From Synechococcus sp. AG-679-A04 (lineage in GTDB: Bacteria; Cyanobacteriota; Cyanobacteriia; PCC-6307; Cyanobiaceae), in the NCBI GenBank assembly GCA_003210775.1, contig QCUI01000011.1:1-41216 (forward strand): a DNA stretch of 41,216 nt. The letters are read 5' to 3'. This document shows positions 40,179 through 41,216 of the stretch, piece after piece (within the stretch, counting starts at the first letter, position 1; every line of letters begins with the position of its first letter). The notes beneath the pieces were generated by a model. The model was not told where the DNA came from. It searched no databases and saw only the letters and a list, made by a program, of their open reading frames with translations. The translations under genes and the position numbers were made by a program.

Positions 40179-41216
40179 AGGGGTCGAGAGGGGTCAGCGA
40201 TCGCTCCGGAGGCCATCCAGGCCTTGGCAGCAGGTGGCAGACGATCCAGCACTTCGCAGCAGAAACCCCTCAGTAGCAGTGCAGCTGCATCGTCGCCGTC
40301 AACTCCGCGACTACGAAGGTAGAAAAGTTCCTCCTGCTGCAGCTGGCTGATCGTGGCGCCATGCGCACACTTCACATCGTCGGCAATGATTTCCAGCTCC
40401 GGCTTGGCATCAACACGAGCACGCCGCGAAAGCAGCAGGCTGCGGCTGAGTTGGGCTGCGTCCGTCCGCTGCGCAGCTCTGGGCACCTGAATGGCGCCAT
40501 TGAAAATGCTGTGGGAACGATCAGCCGCAACAGCTTTCTGCAGCTGATCGAGCTCACCCTCAGGACCACCAAAACGCATGCTGCTGTGCGTCGCGAATTG
40601 TTCGTCAGCTGTTGTCAACGACAGTCCATGGATGCCTGTGGTGGACTGCCCCTCCAGTTGCAGCACACGCGGTTCAAGCCTTCCGAAACGCCAGCCTCTG
40701 CAAACACTCGTCAGCCCATAGTGACTGCTTGGTTCCTGCTCGATGGCCAGATGCACCATCAACGACGCGTCGCCGGAACCACTGGCAAGAACACCGTGAC
40801 GCAAGCGGGCGTTTTGTCCAAGATGCACCTCCAGCACATGGCTGTGAGCTCTCTGCACATCAGTCGGAGAGCCCTCGGCAGGAAAAACCTGCAACAGTTC
40901 CAACTCCGCACTCGACTCCAGCAGCAACAACACCCTGGTGGCAGTCAGTCCAGGACCGGTGGTGTGCACAAGCTCCAGAGGAGGGACCTTGCCGCAAACC
41001 CGCAGAGCGAGGACATGCCGGCTGTGGGCATGATTGAACTCAACGGGCCAGGCCTCCGCACAGCCGCAGTGATCCAGGGTCTGGCCGAGCGAGCGATTCA
41101 GCTCAGCATCAGTGAGTGGGCTCACGCCCTCCGGGAGAGAAACGCCGTCCAGAGGATCCCTCTGTCCTCCGAGCACCAGCCGTGTCACGCCATCTGACAC
41201 CTCAGGCATCGAGGGG
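40175..41216 (-). CDS. sufD: Iron-sulfur assembly scaffold protein SufD, 5' end cut by window edge
   Basis: The visible part (about 344 residues from a Met at 41209) is SufD. Its core contains the beta-helix strands and ends with the conserved LEIIADDVKCAHGATISQLQ and EELFYLRSRGVDGDDAAALL, then LRGFCCEVLDRLP. SufD pairs with SufB and SufC as the scaffold on which clusters form. The normal N-terminal helical part is missing, so the true start is almost surely beyond the window and the Met at 41209 is internal. The stop overlaps the start of sufS (ATGA). Confidence 0.9.
   Translation of the reverse strand, partial: PSMPEVSDGVTRLVLGGQRDPLDGVSLPEGVSPLTDAELNRSLGQTLDHCGCAEAWPVEFNHAHSRHVLALRVCGKVPPLELVHTTGPGLTATRVLLLLESSAELELLQVFPAEGSPTDVQRAHSHVLEVHLGQNARLRHGVLASGSGDASLMVHLAIEQEPSSHYGLTSVCRGWRFGRLEPRVLQLEGQSTTGIHGLSLTTADEQFATHSSMRFGGPEGELDQLQKAVAADRSHSIFNGAIQVPRAAQRTDAAQLSRSLLLSRRARVDAKPELEIIADDVKCAHGATISQLQQEELFYLRSRGVDGDDAAALLLRGFCCEVLDRLPPAAKAWMASGAIADPSRPL

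Overview
The window comes from a marine Synechococcus/Cyanobium-type (alpha-) cyanobacterium. The main evidence is a circularly permuted, two-piece tmRNA gene encoding the tag ANKIVRFSRQAAPVAA, together with psbX, ycf66, a high-light-inducible protein gene, a DUF1651 protein and a DUF3747 protein. All calls rest on reading the sequence; no database search was possible.

The window has two halves. Positions 1 to about 14.4 kb are an AT-richer accessory region of short, mostly unrecognised genes, pseudogenes and repeats. It holds a membrane protein (104-637); two small peptides with near-identical double-glycine leaders (763-1011, 1070-1228); a non-coding stretch with about eight same-strand TATACAG-type repeats (1435-1876); a ribbon-helix-helix protein; a cluster of four genes sharing one signal peptide, one with an in-frame stop (3176-4715); and a T7-like single-subunit RNA polymerase of cyanopodovirus type split by two frameshifts (4860-7302). 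It continues with an unknown 284-aa gene, a truncated beta-barrel protein, a TPR protein, and a three-gene set: a small membrane-anchored protein, a J-domain protein and an HNH-nuclease-like protein. A 40-bp inverted repeat (37-76 and 10240-10279) brackets the first 10.2 kb. No integrase or transposase is visible.

From ssrA (about 14.77-15.03 kb) to the end, the sequence is GC-rich, densely packed core chromosome. In order: an RlmL-type rRNA methyltransferase, a YqjD/YqjE-like membrane pair, smc, a PRC-barrel protein, msrB, an LpxB-like glycosyltransferase, tRNA-Leu(GAG), accC, a YggT protein, psbX, ycf66, two overlapping lipoproteins, an hli gene behind an ABC transporter, a HIT protein, comM, rpsU, a DUF3747 protein, def, an S9 peptidase, a class II aldolase with mtnA, sufS and part of sufD.

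The most interesting signal is the combination in the accessory half of a decayed phage-type RNA polymerase and, 3.3 kb upstream on the same strand, an array of short repeats whose best copies resemble T7-class promoter cores (CACT, then TATA, then GGGAGA). This could be the remains of a phage-type transcription unit captured by a cyanobacterium. The link between the two is inference.
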